Assembly (NCBI GenBank): GCA_037190805.1
Contig: JBBCJR010000015.1
Location: 1 to 64,000, forward strand
Reading direction: 5' to 3'
From: JBBCJR01 sp037190805
GTDB lineage: Bacteria > Pseudomonadota > Alphaproteobacteria > Sphingomonadales > Sphingomonadaceae
Length of the DNA: 64,000 nt
The notes under the pieces were generated by a model that saw only the letters and a program-made list of their open reading frames with translations, was not told where the DNA came from and did not search any database. Both the position numbers and the translations under genes were made by a program. Shown in pieces: positions 56,110 through 64,000 of this stretch; positions within the stretch are counted from its first letter, which is position 1, and every line of letters starts with the position of its first letter.

Positions 56110-57207
56110 TCAGGCGGCAGCCCGGCGGGCGAGCGCGTCACGAAACTCCGGGTTCAGCCGCCAATGGGCCAACTGCGCCGCGACTCCGTCTGCGGGCAGA
56201 CTGTCATAAAGTTCGGCGATCAGGGCAAGATGCGGTGCATTCTGGCCGACGTCGCCTTCCCTCAGGCTGTCGATCTCGGCCAGCAGCAACAGGGCCTGCC
56301 GCCGGCCCATGGCAATACCGCGCAGCAGGACTGCCATTGCGTCGATGCCCGGCTCGGCTAGCAGGCCCCAGATCAGCGAGGGGTCGACATCGGCGCGCAC
56401 GGATAGTGCCGCGACTAGCAGGGACAGCCGCGAGGAGCGCAGGCAGTCGAGCAGCATCGCATCGCCAAGCGCGCCGAGCTCGTCCAGCTTGCGCGCGACC
56501 TTGATCGCGCGTGCCATGGGGTCCGGATCGGATGGTGGCGCCTGCAACACATCGGTCACGGCCTCGTCGATCGCGGAGTCGACTGTTGCCGCCGCAAGGC
56601 CCGCTTCGGACAATAGATGATCGCGCAGCATCGCTGCAGTCCACCATACCAGACGCCGATAAGCGCCGGCAGGCAATTCCGACAACGCTAACAACGGCTC
56701 CTGAAAACGATCGCGGCGGCGGCTGTCGGCGATCAGCATTTCCATCGTCAGGCGCGACAGATCCGGGTCAGGACTGCGCACCAGACGACCGACGATGTCG
56801 CCAGCTGGAACCACTTCGGCCCGCTCGGCCACCTTTATGGTCATCCGATGTTCTTCCGCGCGACGCTTCAGCACCTTCAATAGCGCGATGTCCGACAAGA
56901 GCTGCAGGGAGGGTTGCGGATCCGCGGTGGCGAGGCCGGCCAGCCGCCCCGCCGCGTCGACCAGATCGGATGCCGGCTGCTCGGCCAGTTCCGCCTTGGT
57001 CAGCAGCCGATGAGCGATGGCCACCTCGAAATGGTCGATCAGGCCGGTGAGGATGTGAAGGATCAGCGCGCGCTGGCGGTCCGACAGCCGGGCATCGTCT
57101 GGCAAGCGCAGCGCGACCGACTGATGGTCGAGGCGCCCGGCGACGTCGCGGGCATGACTCGCCGCCCGCGCCAGCAGCGCCGTGATCTGGCCGTTGCCGT
57201 CCGTCAT
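56110..57207 (-). CDS. DUF2336-like helical-repeat protein
   Basis: Protein of 365 residues, almost entirely helical, with HEAT-like repeats and little else. It resembles alphaproteobacterial DUF2336 proteins (LSDIALLKVLKRRAEEHRMTI, VGRLVRSPDPDLSRLTMEML, LLSEAGLAAATVDSAIDEAV), but I assign the family from general character, not a clear signature. No signal peptide or membrane segment. The kinase-like gene follows after two bases, suggesting the two products act together. Confidence 0.65.
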   Translation of the reverse strand: MTDGNGQITALLARAASHARDVAGRLDHQSVALRLPDDARLSDRQRALILHILTGLIDHFEVAIAHRLLTKAELAEQPASDLVDAAGRLAGLATADPQPSLQLLSDIALLKVLKRRAEEHRMTIKVAERAEVVPAGDIVGRLVRSPDPDLSRLTMEMLIADSRRRDRFQEPLLALSELPAGAYRRLVWWTAAMLRDHLLSEAGLAAATVDSAIDEAVTDVLQAPPSDPDPMARAIKVARKLDELGALGDAMLLDCLRSSRLSLLVAALSVRADVDPSLIWGLLAEPGIDAMAVLLRGIAMGRRQALLLLAEIDSLREGDVGQNAPHLALIAELYDSLPADGVAAQLAHWRLNPEFRDALARRAAA

Positions 57208-57285
57208 TCCTGATCCGCACCCTTGGTCACGGCAGCAAGACCTAAGCGGATGAGGTTAAAGGCGCCCTAACCGCATCGTCCGACG

Positions 57286-58758
57286 TCAGAATCGACTGCG
57301 CCAGCCCAGTTCGATCTCCCCCCGTGCCGGCGACCGTCCGGGGGTGTCAGGGGCATTGTCCATCAACCGCCCCTCCAGCTTCACGTCGCCGATCGCCGTC
57401 GGCCATTCGATGCCTGCGGTGGCGACATGAATCCGTTCGCGGCTGAAGGAAACACGGTTGGTGCTGGCGCCGTTGGGATTGGGATAATTGAGGTCCGCCC
57501 GCCGGACGCTGCCATACCAGCGCCGGTTGTCGGTGTCGGTGATGGCGCCGCTGACCCCGATCAGCCGCGAATCTGCGTCGATCGAGGCGCCGATCGGCCG
57601 CCCGCGATAGGTGAAGCCCGACCGGTAGATGAAGTTATTGTAGACCACCCCCCGATGCCGTTGGCCGGTCTTCAGTTCCCATGACTGGGTATCGGTCCAT
57701 TCGACGCCCAGCTCCCAGCTGGTGCCGTCGGCATCGATGGGGCCGGAGAATTTCGCGCCGGCCATGCGGGCGAACTTGTCGACGATCAGATTGTCCTCAT
57801 CCTCCGCTTCGGCTTCGCCATAGAAACGGGCGGTCACCGCGCCGATCCGGGTGGTGTAGCTGATGTCGAACCCGGCCAGCTGATTGCCCGGTTCGTCGGG
57901 CGTACCAGTGTTGTCGGCATCGCCGAAGCCGACCAGCGCGCTCCCGATCGTCGACAAGCTGCAAGGCCGGTTCTTGCCGCATAGTTGCAGCGCTCGGTTC
58001 AAACCGATCTCCAGCCCGCGCGCCGGTTCGAAATTGAACCGCATGCCGATGACCTTGGGACTGTCGAAGCCGTCGCTGCGCTTCTCGTTGAGGACGCTGG
58101 CGAACATGTCCAGTCGCCATGGGCCCAGCCAACGGAGCACGGGAAAGTCGATCGGATGCGCCTCCAGCCGCTTGATGCCGATGGTCGGGCGGGGCCGGGT
58201 GGCGTTGGAAAACAGCAGCGCGCTGTCGTTGCCGGGGCCCCACCAGCTTTCGACATAGCCGCCGTACAGTGCCCAGTTGCCAGCTTTCAGCGCGACATAG
58301 CTGGGCTCGAAATGCCAGTCGCGGCCACGCTGATCCGGCCGGTAGCCCGCGCCCAGGCTGATATAGAGCGGCCCCAGTTGCCCATGGCTGCGCACCGACA
58401 CGTCCGCTTTTTCCCGCGCCGTGGTGCCGAAGTCGCGAATCAAGGCCGGCCGGTTGGTGAAGCCCGTGCGAATTTCATAGCCGCCGCCTTCGTCCGCGAC
58501 CGCGAGATGGCGCGCCACCCGTTTGGCCGCGGCCTGGACGACAGGATCGAGCGCCGGATCGCGAGCGGCAGCGGTCACGTCGCTCATCACCGCCCAGGGC
58601 AACGGCCACGCATTGACCGGTCCGCTGATGACCCGCGCGGCCTTCAGCCGTTCGACATCCTCGCGCAATTGCCGGTCGCCGACTTCCGCCCATGGCGAGG
58701 CCAAGGCCACGGCAGGCGACACGGCGAGAGCGGTGGCAAGAACGATGACCGAACGCAT
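57286..58758 (-). CDS. Capsule assembly Wzi family outer-membrane protein
   Basis: Protein of 490 residues with a signal peptide (MRSVIVLATALAVSPAVALA), an N-terminal helical segment (VGDRQLREDVERLKAARVISG) and a predicted beta-barrel of alternating strands ending in a terminal Phe (ELGWRSRF), as outer-membrane proteins do. Wzi binds polysaccharide at the cell surface and helps anchor capsule in Enterobacteria. It is the next gene after the nucleotidyltransferase on the same strand (60-base gap), which links it loosely to the inositol cluster. No other capsule genes are seen. Confidence 0.85.
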   Translation of the reverse strand: MRSVIVLATALAVSPAVALASPWAEVGDRQLREDVERLKAARVISGPVNAWPLPWAVMSDVTAAARDPALDPVVQAAAKRVARHLAVADEGGGYEIRTGFTNRPALIRDFGTTAREKADVSVRSHGQLGPLYISLGAGYRPDQRGRDWHFEPSYVALKAGNWALYGGYVESWWGPGNDSALLFSNATRPRPTIGIKRLEAHPIDFPVLRWLGPWRLDMFASVLNEKRSDGFDSPKVIGMRFNFEPARGLEIGLNRALQLCGKNRPCSLSTIGSALVGFGDADNTGTPDEPGNQLAGFDISYTTRIGAVTARFYGEAEAEDEDNLIVDKFARMAGAKFSGPIDADGTSWELGVEWTDTQSWELKTGQRHRGVVYNNFIYRSGFTYRGRPIGASIDADSRLIGVSGAITDTDNRRWYGSVRRADLNYPNPNGASTNRVSFSRERIHVATAGIEWPTAIGDVKLEGRLMDNAPDTPGRSPARGEIELGWRSRF

Positions 58759-58818
58759 GGCTTTATCCCAACAAACTCACCTCAGCGCGCCCGGCATAGC
58801 CAGCAGCAACCGCCCGGT

Positions 58819-59538
58819 CTATTGCGGTCGCGTCGACCCGATCCAGGCTTCCGCCATGGCGAGCGCGCGCGGATCGTCGACATCGATCCAGTCGATCGCG
58901 CCGATATCGACCACCTCGGCTCTGCCGGCATCGGCCAACCGTCCCACCGCCTCACTGAGGGACGGATCGGGCAATGCCGCCAGCGCGTCGAACAACGCCG
59001 GTCCGACAGCGAACACGCCGGTATCGAAGGCGTCATAGCCGTCCAGATGCTTGCCGATGGCAACGATGCGGTCGCCCTCGGTCCTAACCCGGGTAACATC
59101 GTCAAGGTCGATCCAGGGATGGTCGAGTCGCCTGTCGACGCCCAGCCGAAGACCGCCCCCGGCCCCCGCCGATGCCAGCAACCGGTAAAGCGCCGGATCG
59201 ACCAGATGATCCGCCATCAGCAACAGGCTGTCGCGCCCGCTCGCGGCTTCCGCCGCCGCCAGCGCCGAGACGCCATTGGGCCGCCGCCAGTCAGGGCTGC
59301 GCACAGTCTCGACCGCAAACCCGTCATCACGGGCCACGGTCGCCAGATGCGCTTCGACCGCGTCGGCCTCATAACCGGTGACGACGATGACGCGTCGGAT
59401 ACCAGCCGATGCCAGCCGATCAAGCGCGTGATCGATCAGCGGCCGACCAGCCACCGGACAGAGCGGCTTCGATGGCGCAGCATCCCGCAGCCGGCTGCCT
59501 GCGCCAGCCGCGAGAATAATCGCCTGATCGAGGCTCAA
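58819..59538 (-). CDS. Nucleotidyltransferase, probable inositol-phosphate cytidylyltransferase
   Basis: Protein of 239 residues with the sugar-phosphate nucleotidyltransferase fold. The nucleotide-binding loop LAAGAGSRL is at residues 9-17, Lys24 is in SKPLCPVAGRPLI, and the metal-binding Asp is in LLLMADHLVDP. CTP is inferred as the donor because the gene overlaps myo-inositol-phosphate synthase (TTGA) and lies near two CDP-alcohol phosphotransferases, as in the CDP-inositol (IPCT) pathway of di-myo-inositol phosphate makers. A phosphocholine cytidylyltransferase is the alternative. The start is TTG 59538, sharing bases with the upstream stop. Confidence 0.78.
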   Translation of the reverse strand: MSLDQAIILAAGAGSRLRDAAPSKPLCPVAGRPLIDHALDRLASAGIRRVIVVTGYEADAVEAHLATVARDDGFAVETVRSPDWRRPNGVSALAAAEAASGRDSLLLMADHLVDPALYRLLASAGAGGGLRLGVDRRLDHPWIDLDDVTRVRTEGDRIVAIGKHLDGYDAFDTGVFAVGPALFDALAALPDPSLSEAVGRLADAGRAEVVDIGAIDWIDVDDPRALAMAEAWIGSTRPQ

Positions 59539-60629
59539 TTTCCGGCGATGTATGCGTTGAGCGCGATATGCGCCTGGTCGTCAGGCACCTGCTGAGGCGG
59601 ATGCTTGCAGAAGGCGGCCGACGGAACCAGGATGGGACCACCCAGCTTGCGATCCAGCGCCAGACGCGCACAGCGGATCATGTCGATGGCGACACCGGCC
59701 GAATTGGGGCTGTCCTCGACCGACAGACGCAGTTCCAGGTTCATCGGCACGCCACCGAACAGCCGGCCTTCCATGCGCAGGAAGCAGACCTTGTTGTCGT
59801 TCTGCCAGGCGACATAGTCGGATGGGCCGACGTGAATATTCTCGGCCTCCAGCCGCTGCTCGGCGACCGACTGGACAGCTTCGGTCTTCGAGGTCTTCTT
59901 CGACGCCAGCCGGTCACGGTTGGTCATGTTGAGGAAGTCGGTGTTGCCGCCGGTATTGAGCTGGTAGGTCCGGTCCAGCCGGACACCACGCTTGTGGAAC
60001 AGATCGGTCAGCACCCGGTGGACGATGGTCGCACCCAGCTGCGCCTTGATGTCGTCGCCCAGGATCGGCACGCCCGCCTCGGTGAAGCGCTTCGCCCACA
60101 CCGGGTCGCTGGCGATGAAAACCGGGATATTGTTGACGAAGGCCGTGCCGGCGGCAAGCGCGCATTCGGCATAGAATTCGGTCGCCTTCTGCGAACCGAC
60201 AGGCAGGTAGTTCATCAGAATCTGGGTTTCGGTTTCCTGCAGCCGGCGAACGACGTCGTCACGGGTCGGCTGCGGTCGGTCGGCGATATCGAACCGGCGG
60301 TCGAGCGGATGCGCATCCATATGATCCGACACGCCGTCGAGGACATTGCCCATTTCGACGAGCACATCGCCATCCGGCACGTTTGCCTCGAACACTTCCG
60401 TGCAGTTGGGCTTTTCAAATATGGCGCGGCCAACGGGCTTGCCGACCTTGCGGCTGTCGACGTCCCAGGCTGAAACGACCTTGATGTCGGTCGGCCGGTA
60501 TCCGGCAAGGTCCCAATGCATCAGACCGATCGCCTCGTTGGCGCCACCGTTCGCATAATGGGCAAGACCCTGAACGAGCGAACTGGCGCAATTGCCAACG
60601 CCCACGATACCGACATTGATGCTGTTCAT
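59535..60629 (-). CDS. ino1: Myo-inositol-3-phosphate synthase
   Basis: NAD-dependent isomerisation of glucose-6-phosphate to inositol-phosphate, the only de novo route to inositol. 364 residues, the short prokaryotic type. NAD-binding IVGVGNCASSLVQGL is at the N-terminus; DDIKAQLGATIVHRVL, YQLNTGGNTDFLNM and SKKTSKTEAV contain the conserved catalytic lysines and substrate contacts. It overlaps the nucleotidyltransferase downstream (TTGA) and lies 63 bases after the phosphotransferase fusion. No inositol monophosphatase gene is nearby, which suggests the phosphate form is used directly. Confidence 0.93.
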   Translation of the reverse strand: MNSINVGIVGVGNCASSLVQGLAHYANGGANEAIGLMHWDLAGYRPTDIKVVSAWDVDSRKVGKPVGRAIFEKPNCTEVFEANVPDGDVLVEMGNVLDGVSDHMDAHPLDRRFDIADRPQPTRDDVVRRLQETETQILMNYLPVGSQKATEFYAECALAAGTAFVNNIPVFIASDPVWAKRFTEAGVPILGDDIKAQLGATIVHRVLTDLFHKRGVRLDRTYQLNTGGNTDFLNMTNRDRLASKKTSKTEAVQSVAEQRLEAENIHVGPSDYVAWQNDNKVCFLRMEGRLFGGVPMNLELRLSVEDSPNSAGVAIDMIRCARLALDRKLGGPILVPSAAFCKHPPQQVPDDQAHIALNAYIAGN

Positions 60630-60692
60630 CAGATGCTGCGCTTTCCTTGCAGAGGCGGGTCAAACCGACCACAATTATCTGTCATTGCACTG

Positions 60693-62048
60693 TCACCTAG
60701 CGGAGCGCCGGGGCGTTGCCAAGAACGGGTAAGCAGTCCGGCGAAAATTGGCGGCGGCAATGGGAACTTCGGCCAGGGCGAAGGCGCGCATTCCACGAAT
60801 GAAGAGCGCCTGGGCGACGAAGAATGTCATGACGCTGTAGGCCGAAAGGACGATCAGCCCTGTCTCCCACGCGCCGAAGGCGGCAAAGGGCACCAACATC
60901 CAGAAAAAAGTGTTTCGCCGTCCCGCCACCAGCCGCACCGCGCGCTCCAGTGGCCCGCGATCATCAAGCTGCCGGCCCGTGAAGCGATAGTAAATCTCGC
61001 CCTGCAACGCTTCGGCCAGCGCGAAGAAGATCAGCAGGATCGCGACCACCCAGGGACCATAATGCCCCGCCTGGCCGGCCAGCCAGCCGCCAAGCGCCAG
61101 GAAGGCTCCATATTCGACCAGCTTGTCGACGACATGTTCAAGGTCGCCCCAGCGCGAGAATTCCAGCCGCGTGCGCGCCAGCTTGCCATCGACGCCGTCG
61201 AGCGGCCCGTTCAGCAGCATCAGCACGAGTCCCGCCCACAGCCACCCACCGGCAAAGGCGAATACCCCGGCGAACCCGACCAGACCCGTTACAACCGTGA
61301 CGATGTTCGGCGTGATCCGGGTCGGCAGCAGCAGGCGCACGATGGCGTCCTCTACCGGCGGATGAAGATAACGCGCCGGCCAGTCGAGACAGCCCTTCTG
61401 GGCACTGCGCTGCAGGTCACGAGTAGCGGCGTCGGCGTCTGCCCGACTCGCCGGCGCATGCCACAGCAGCGGCACCGCCCGCCGCCGGTTGGGCGCGTAG
61501 GTTTCGATATCGGCCAGGCGCAGCCGCCGCGCACCCTGCTGGACGGCGAGACGGACGAGCGTCGCGGGCAGATCCCAGTCGTCATGACGCCACGCGGTAT
61601 CGCTGACCATGGCACCGGGCGCTTTGGCGAGGCCCGCCCACATCGTTTCGCCGTCGATCAGATCCAGGCCCGGACCATCCGGTTCGCGCGTCCCCACCAC
61701 CAGCGCCAGCGGAGCATCGCATTCGGCCACGCGCTGAACCATGCGATCGTCGACGACGACGGCGTCGGCGAACAGCAGAACCTCATCCTCGGGCTCGATA
61801 AGGCGCCCGACCTCGGCGAGACCACGGGCGAGGCCGACGTCGAGGCCCAGCGCCTTGATCCGCTCAATCGCCTGAACCAGTGGCGCCGGCACCGCGCGGA
61901 CGTCCAGAATGATACGACTCACCCCGACGCGCATGGCCTGCCGCGCCTGGCGTTCCAATATCGTACGGCCCGCCAGAGACAGCATGGCCAGAGGACCGGT
62001 AACGCCAGCGGTCTCGCGATGCGCTGAAAGAAGCGCGATCAGCGCCAT
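60693..62048 (-). CDS. Degenerate nucleotidyltransferase fused to CDP-alcohol phosphotransferase
   Basis: Protein of 451 residues. Residues 1-200 resemble a nucleotidyltransferase but lack the LAAGxGxR loop (here LLSAHRETAGVTG). Residues 240-450 form a membrane CDP-alcohol phosphotransferase domain with several helices. The first half of its motif is normal (Asp284-G-V-Asp287-G-K-L-A-R), but where the family has G-x3-D-x3-D this protein has Gly301-DLE-His305-VV-Asp308. The layout recalls the IPCT-DIPPS fusion of di-myo-inositol phosphate synthesis with the transferase half decayed; the active copy would be the separate gene downstream. ATG 62048 is chosen over 62195. Confidence 0.8.
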   Translation of the reverse strand: MALIALLSAHRETAGVTGPLAMLSLAGRTILERQARQAMRVGVSRIILDVRAVPAPLVQAIERIKALGLDVGLARGLAEVGRLIEPEDEVLLFADAVVVDDRMVQRVAECDAPLALVVGTREPDGPGLDLIDGETMWAGLAKAPGAMVSDTAWRHDDWDLPATLVRLAVQQGARRLRLADIETYAPNRRRAVPLLWHAPASRADADAATRDLQRSAQKGCLDWPARYLHPPVEDAIVRLLLPTRITPNIVTVVTGLVGFAGVFAFAGGWLWAGLVLMLLNGPLDGVDGKLARTRLEFSRWGDLEHVVDKLVEYGAFLALGGWLAGQAGHYGPWVVAILLIFFALAEALQGEIYYRFTGRQLDDRGPLERAVRLVAGRRNTFFWMLVPFAAFGAWETGLIVLSAYSVMTFFVAQALFIRGMRAFALAEVPIAAANFRRTAYPFLATPRRSAR

Positions 62049-62180
62049 GCCGTCCTGTCCTCGATATGCTGGCGGAATGGGCAGATAGCGACACCAGGCG
62101 GGACTTGCCAAGAGCCTCCCTGCCGCCGACAGGACGAAATGAATGAATGACGTGCCCGGCGAACATGATAAAAATGCACC

Positions 62181-62990
62181 ATGACGGCGCTGCATCCATC
62201 AATCGACGACATGTCCAACCGGGCGCTCATTCATCCGATTTCCGATGGACTGCTGCCGCTTGCCCTGCGCCTGGGCATTACCGCCAATGCGATATCGGTG
62301 ACCGGGCTGGTGCTCGGCTTTCTTGCCGCCCTCGCCTATTCGCGGTGGATGGAGCCGCTATGGGCGATGACGGGCTTCCTGCTGATGATCGGGTGGCATG
62401 TTTGTGATGGCCTGGACGGGCGCATCGCACGGGCGACCAACAGCGCTTCGGAAACCGGCCGCCTGCTCGACGGCCTGTGCGATTATATGAGCTTCATCCT
62501 CGTCTATCTGGTACTCGGCGCGACGCTGCCCTGGGATGAACCGCTTTCCAGCTATGCCGCGATGGTCATCGCCGGCGGCGCCCATATCATCCAGTCCGCG
62601 CTTTACGAGGGTGAACGGGCGCGATTCTTCCGCCGCGCCAAGGGTCAGCCGCCACTGCCGTGGGAACCGACGCGTTTCGGCGGCGTCATCGAAAGCCTCT
62701 ATGCCGCGATGGCGACCTCCGGGGGAGCCACCGCTCGCGCCGTCGACGCCGCCCTTGCCGATCCGGAGGCCGAGGCGCTGCGAGAGCGCTATGTCCGCCG
62801 CGCGGTCTTCTGGATGCGATTCAACACGCTGCTCAGCGCCAATGGCCGAACGCTGGCGATCTTCCTTGCCTGCCTTGCCGACCGGCCGGCCCTGTTCTGG
62901 TGGTGGACGATCATCGGCCTGACGCTGGTGACGCTGGTCGGGCGCGCGGGGCTGCGGCGCATCGATCTCGACCTTCTGCCTCGACGATAG
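62181..62990 (+). CDS. CDP-alcohol phosphatidyltransferase family protein
   Basis: Membrane enzyme of 269 residues that joins a CDP-activated alcohol to a second alcohol with release of CMP. The full motif is present: Asp76-G-L-Asp79-G-R-I-A-R, eight residues, Gly93-x3-Asp97-x3-Asp101. About five to six hydrophobic helices surround it. The acceptor is unknown; diverging from the inositol cluster by 132 bases, it is a candidate to move inositol phosphate to, or from, a lipid. ATG 62181 is used; ATG 62211 (MSNRALIHP) is possible. Confidence 0.87.
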   Translation: MTALHPSIDDMSNRALIHPISDGLLPLALRLGITANAISVTGLVLGFLAALAYSRWMEPLWAMTGFLLMIGWHVCDGLDGRIARATNSASETGRLLDGLCDYMSFILVYLVLGATLPWDEPLSSYAAMVIAGGAHIIQSALYEGERARFFRRAKGQPPLPWEPTRFGGVIESLYAAMATSGGATARAVDAALADPEAEALRERYVRRAVFWMRFNTLLSANGRTLAIFLACLADRPALFWWWTIIGLTLVTLVGRAGLRRIDLDLLPRR

Positions 62991-63081
62991 GCGGCGCGCC
63001 GGTCGCGGACCGGGGCGAAACGTGTGGCGCCCGCCGGGCTTCATGGTAAAAAGCACGATCATAATCAGGGTGGGACAAACT

Positions 63082-64000
63082 ATGCGCGATCTGGCTGTCG
63101 TCGAGAGCGTCGCCATAGACGACGGCGACACCGCCTTCCCGCCACCGCCGCGCGAGGTGGAAGATCTGGGAACCCTGCGCCGCCCGCTGCGCTGGGCGGC
63201 GTTCGCCGCCTTCCTGTGGCTGGCGCTGGGCGCCGCGTCGATCGCGCTGATTCTCTATTATCGTACGCCGGCCGGCCTTGATCTGCTCGATTGGGCGGCA
63301 TTGGCAGCAGGCGTCACGGCGCCGCTGGCGCTGATCGGCATCGTCACCCTTGCCTGGATGCGGTTTTCCGCCCTAGCCCGCAACCAGATGACCGCGCACG
63401 CGCGCCTGATGTTTTCAGAGGTCGCCGCTGACAGTCGGAGCGAATTGGCGGAGGTCGAGCGGATGCTGGTCCGCATCGCTGCGGCAATGGAGAATGAGCG
63501 CACCCATTTCGCCGCCGAACGCGATGCGATGATGGCCGCCGGGGACGATCTTGCCCGGAGAGCATCCGAGGCCGCCGTGCTGATGGCCCGGCAGAGCGAG
63601 GACGTGGCGACCCGCGCCGCGCTGCTGGACGCGGCGGCGACGTCCGCCCGTACCGATCTTGGCGTGATGCTGGCCGACCTGCCGCTCGCCGAAGCCGCGG
63701 CCCGCTCGATGGCGGCGGCGCTCAATGAGGAGACCCGCGCCGCTCACCGCCGGGCGGAAGAGATCAATGGCCGCCTTGCTGCGCTGCGCACCGAAAGCGA
63801 AGCCGCGGCAACCTCCGCCGATCGCGCCGGCGAGCTTCTGGTCCAGCGCGTCGCGGGTCTCGCCGCCATGTCAGATGCCCTGCAGGCGCGGCTGGCAGAG
63901 CAGGCAGACACCATCGGCGGCACCATCGGCAATGCCGTAGAGCGCGCCGAGGCCGCACTGGAGGCGACCCGTTCCACTCTCGCCGTGCAATCGGAAGCCA
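63082..64000 (+). CDS. Membrane-anchored coiled-coil protein, C-terminus cut by window edge
   Basis: About 306 residues are visible and the frame is still open at base 64000. A Pro-rich cytoplasmic N-terminus (FPPPPREVEDLG) is followed by two transmembrane helices (about residues 40-61 and 71-94), then a long Ala/Glu/Arg-rich helical region very likely to form coiled coil (VERMLVRIAAAMENERTHFAAER; VLMARQSEDVATRAAL). No enzymatic motif is seen. It lies 91 bases after the CDP-alcohol phosphotransferase on the same strand. It could be a structural or scaffold protein; I do not recognise a family. Confidence 0.75.
   Translation, partial: MRDLAVVESVAIDDGDTAFPPPPREVEDLGTLRRPLRWAAFAAFLWLALGAASIALILYYRTPAGLDLLDWAALAAGVTAPLALIGIVTLAWMRFSALARNQMTAHARLMFSEVAADSRSELAEVERMLVRIAAAMENERTHFAAERDAMMAAGDDLARRASEAAVLMARQSEDVATRAALLDAAATSARTDLGVMLADLPLAEAAARSMAAALNEETRAAHRRAEEINGRLAALRTESEAAATSADRAGELLVQRVAGLAAMSDALQARLAEQADTIGGTIGNAVERAEAALEATRSTLAVQSEA

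Overview
The window is a 64 kb piece of a high-GC alphaproteobacterial chromosome, most probably from the Sphingomonadaceae. The evidence is a CckA-type hybrid kinase beside recA, an HdaA-type DnaA regulator, direct-repeat SOS boxes of the form GTTC-N7-GTTC (the alphaproteobacterial LexA site) upstream of both recA and lexA, very high third-position GC, and core gene orders known in this group. Coding density is very high. No gene-free stretch exceeds 300 bases, and many neighbours overlap by 4 to 8 bases (ATGA, GTGA or TTGA junctions). I found no rRNA, tRNA, CRISPR array, insertion sequence or prophage.

Layout. 1-12.4 kb (minus strand): alaS (cut by the window edge), a glutathione transferase, a small exported protein, recA with an SOS promoter, a single-domain response regulator, cckA, an Asp/Asn beta-hydroxylase homologue, an M13 metallopeptidase, a DUF2062 membrane protein, smpB and dapA. 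12.4-15.0 kb (plus): a soluble-type lytic transglycosylase and a GreB-like factor. 15.1-25.5 kb: aspS, rnd, an I78 lipoprotein, a DUF3237 protein and three polyphosphate enzymes (ppk2, ppx, ppk1); ppx and ppk1 lie in a minus run behind hdaA and a DUF2066-like protein. 25.5-29.0 kb (plus): purM, purN, a YjbR-like protein, a membrane-anchored unknown and a short-chain dehydrogenase. 29.1-31.5 kb (minus): ndk, holC, pepA. 31.7-37.2 kb (plus): the classic lptD-surA-pdxA-rsmA envelope/ribosome cluster. 37.2-43.4 kb (minus): TPR proteins, rsmB, guaB and an M28 peptidase. 43.5-49.6 kb (plus): yaaA, a DUF488 gene, trpG-trpD-trpC, moaC-moeA and lexA. Then comEC (minus), diverging from gltX-gltA (plus).

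The last 9 kb is the least conventional part. A histidine-kinase-like protein whose phosphoacceptor histidine is replaced by glutamine is paired with a DUF2336-like protein. Upstream of these lies a minus-strand run encoding a Wzi-like outer-membrane capsule protein, a sugar/inositol-phosphate nucleotidyltransferase, myo-inositol-phosphate synthase and a fusion of a degenerate nucleotidyltransferase with a CDP-alcohol phosphotransferase. A second, canonical CDP-alcohol phosphotransferase diverges from that fusion. Together these genes could make CDP-inositol and transfer inositol phosphate to a lipid or other alcohol. This is the strongest candidate here for an incompletely described pathway. 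The window ends inside a membrane-anchored coiled-coil protein.

Most of the window is core housekeeping: translation (alaS, aspS, gltX, smpB), DNA repair and replication control (recA, lexA, hdaA, holC), envelope assembly (lptD, surA), amino acid, purine, molybdenum-cofactor and B6 biosynthesis, and polyphosphate metabolism.
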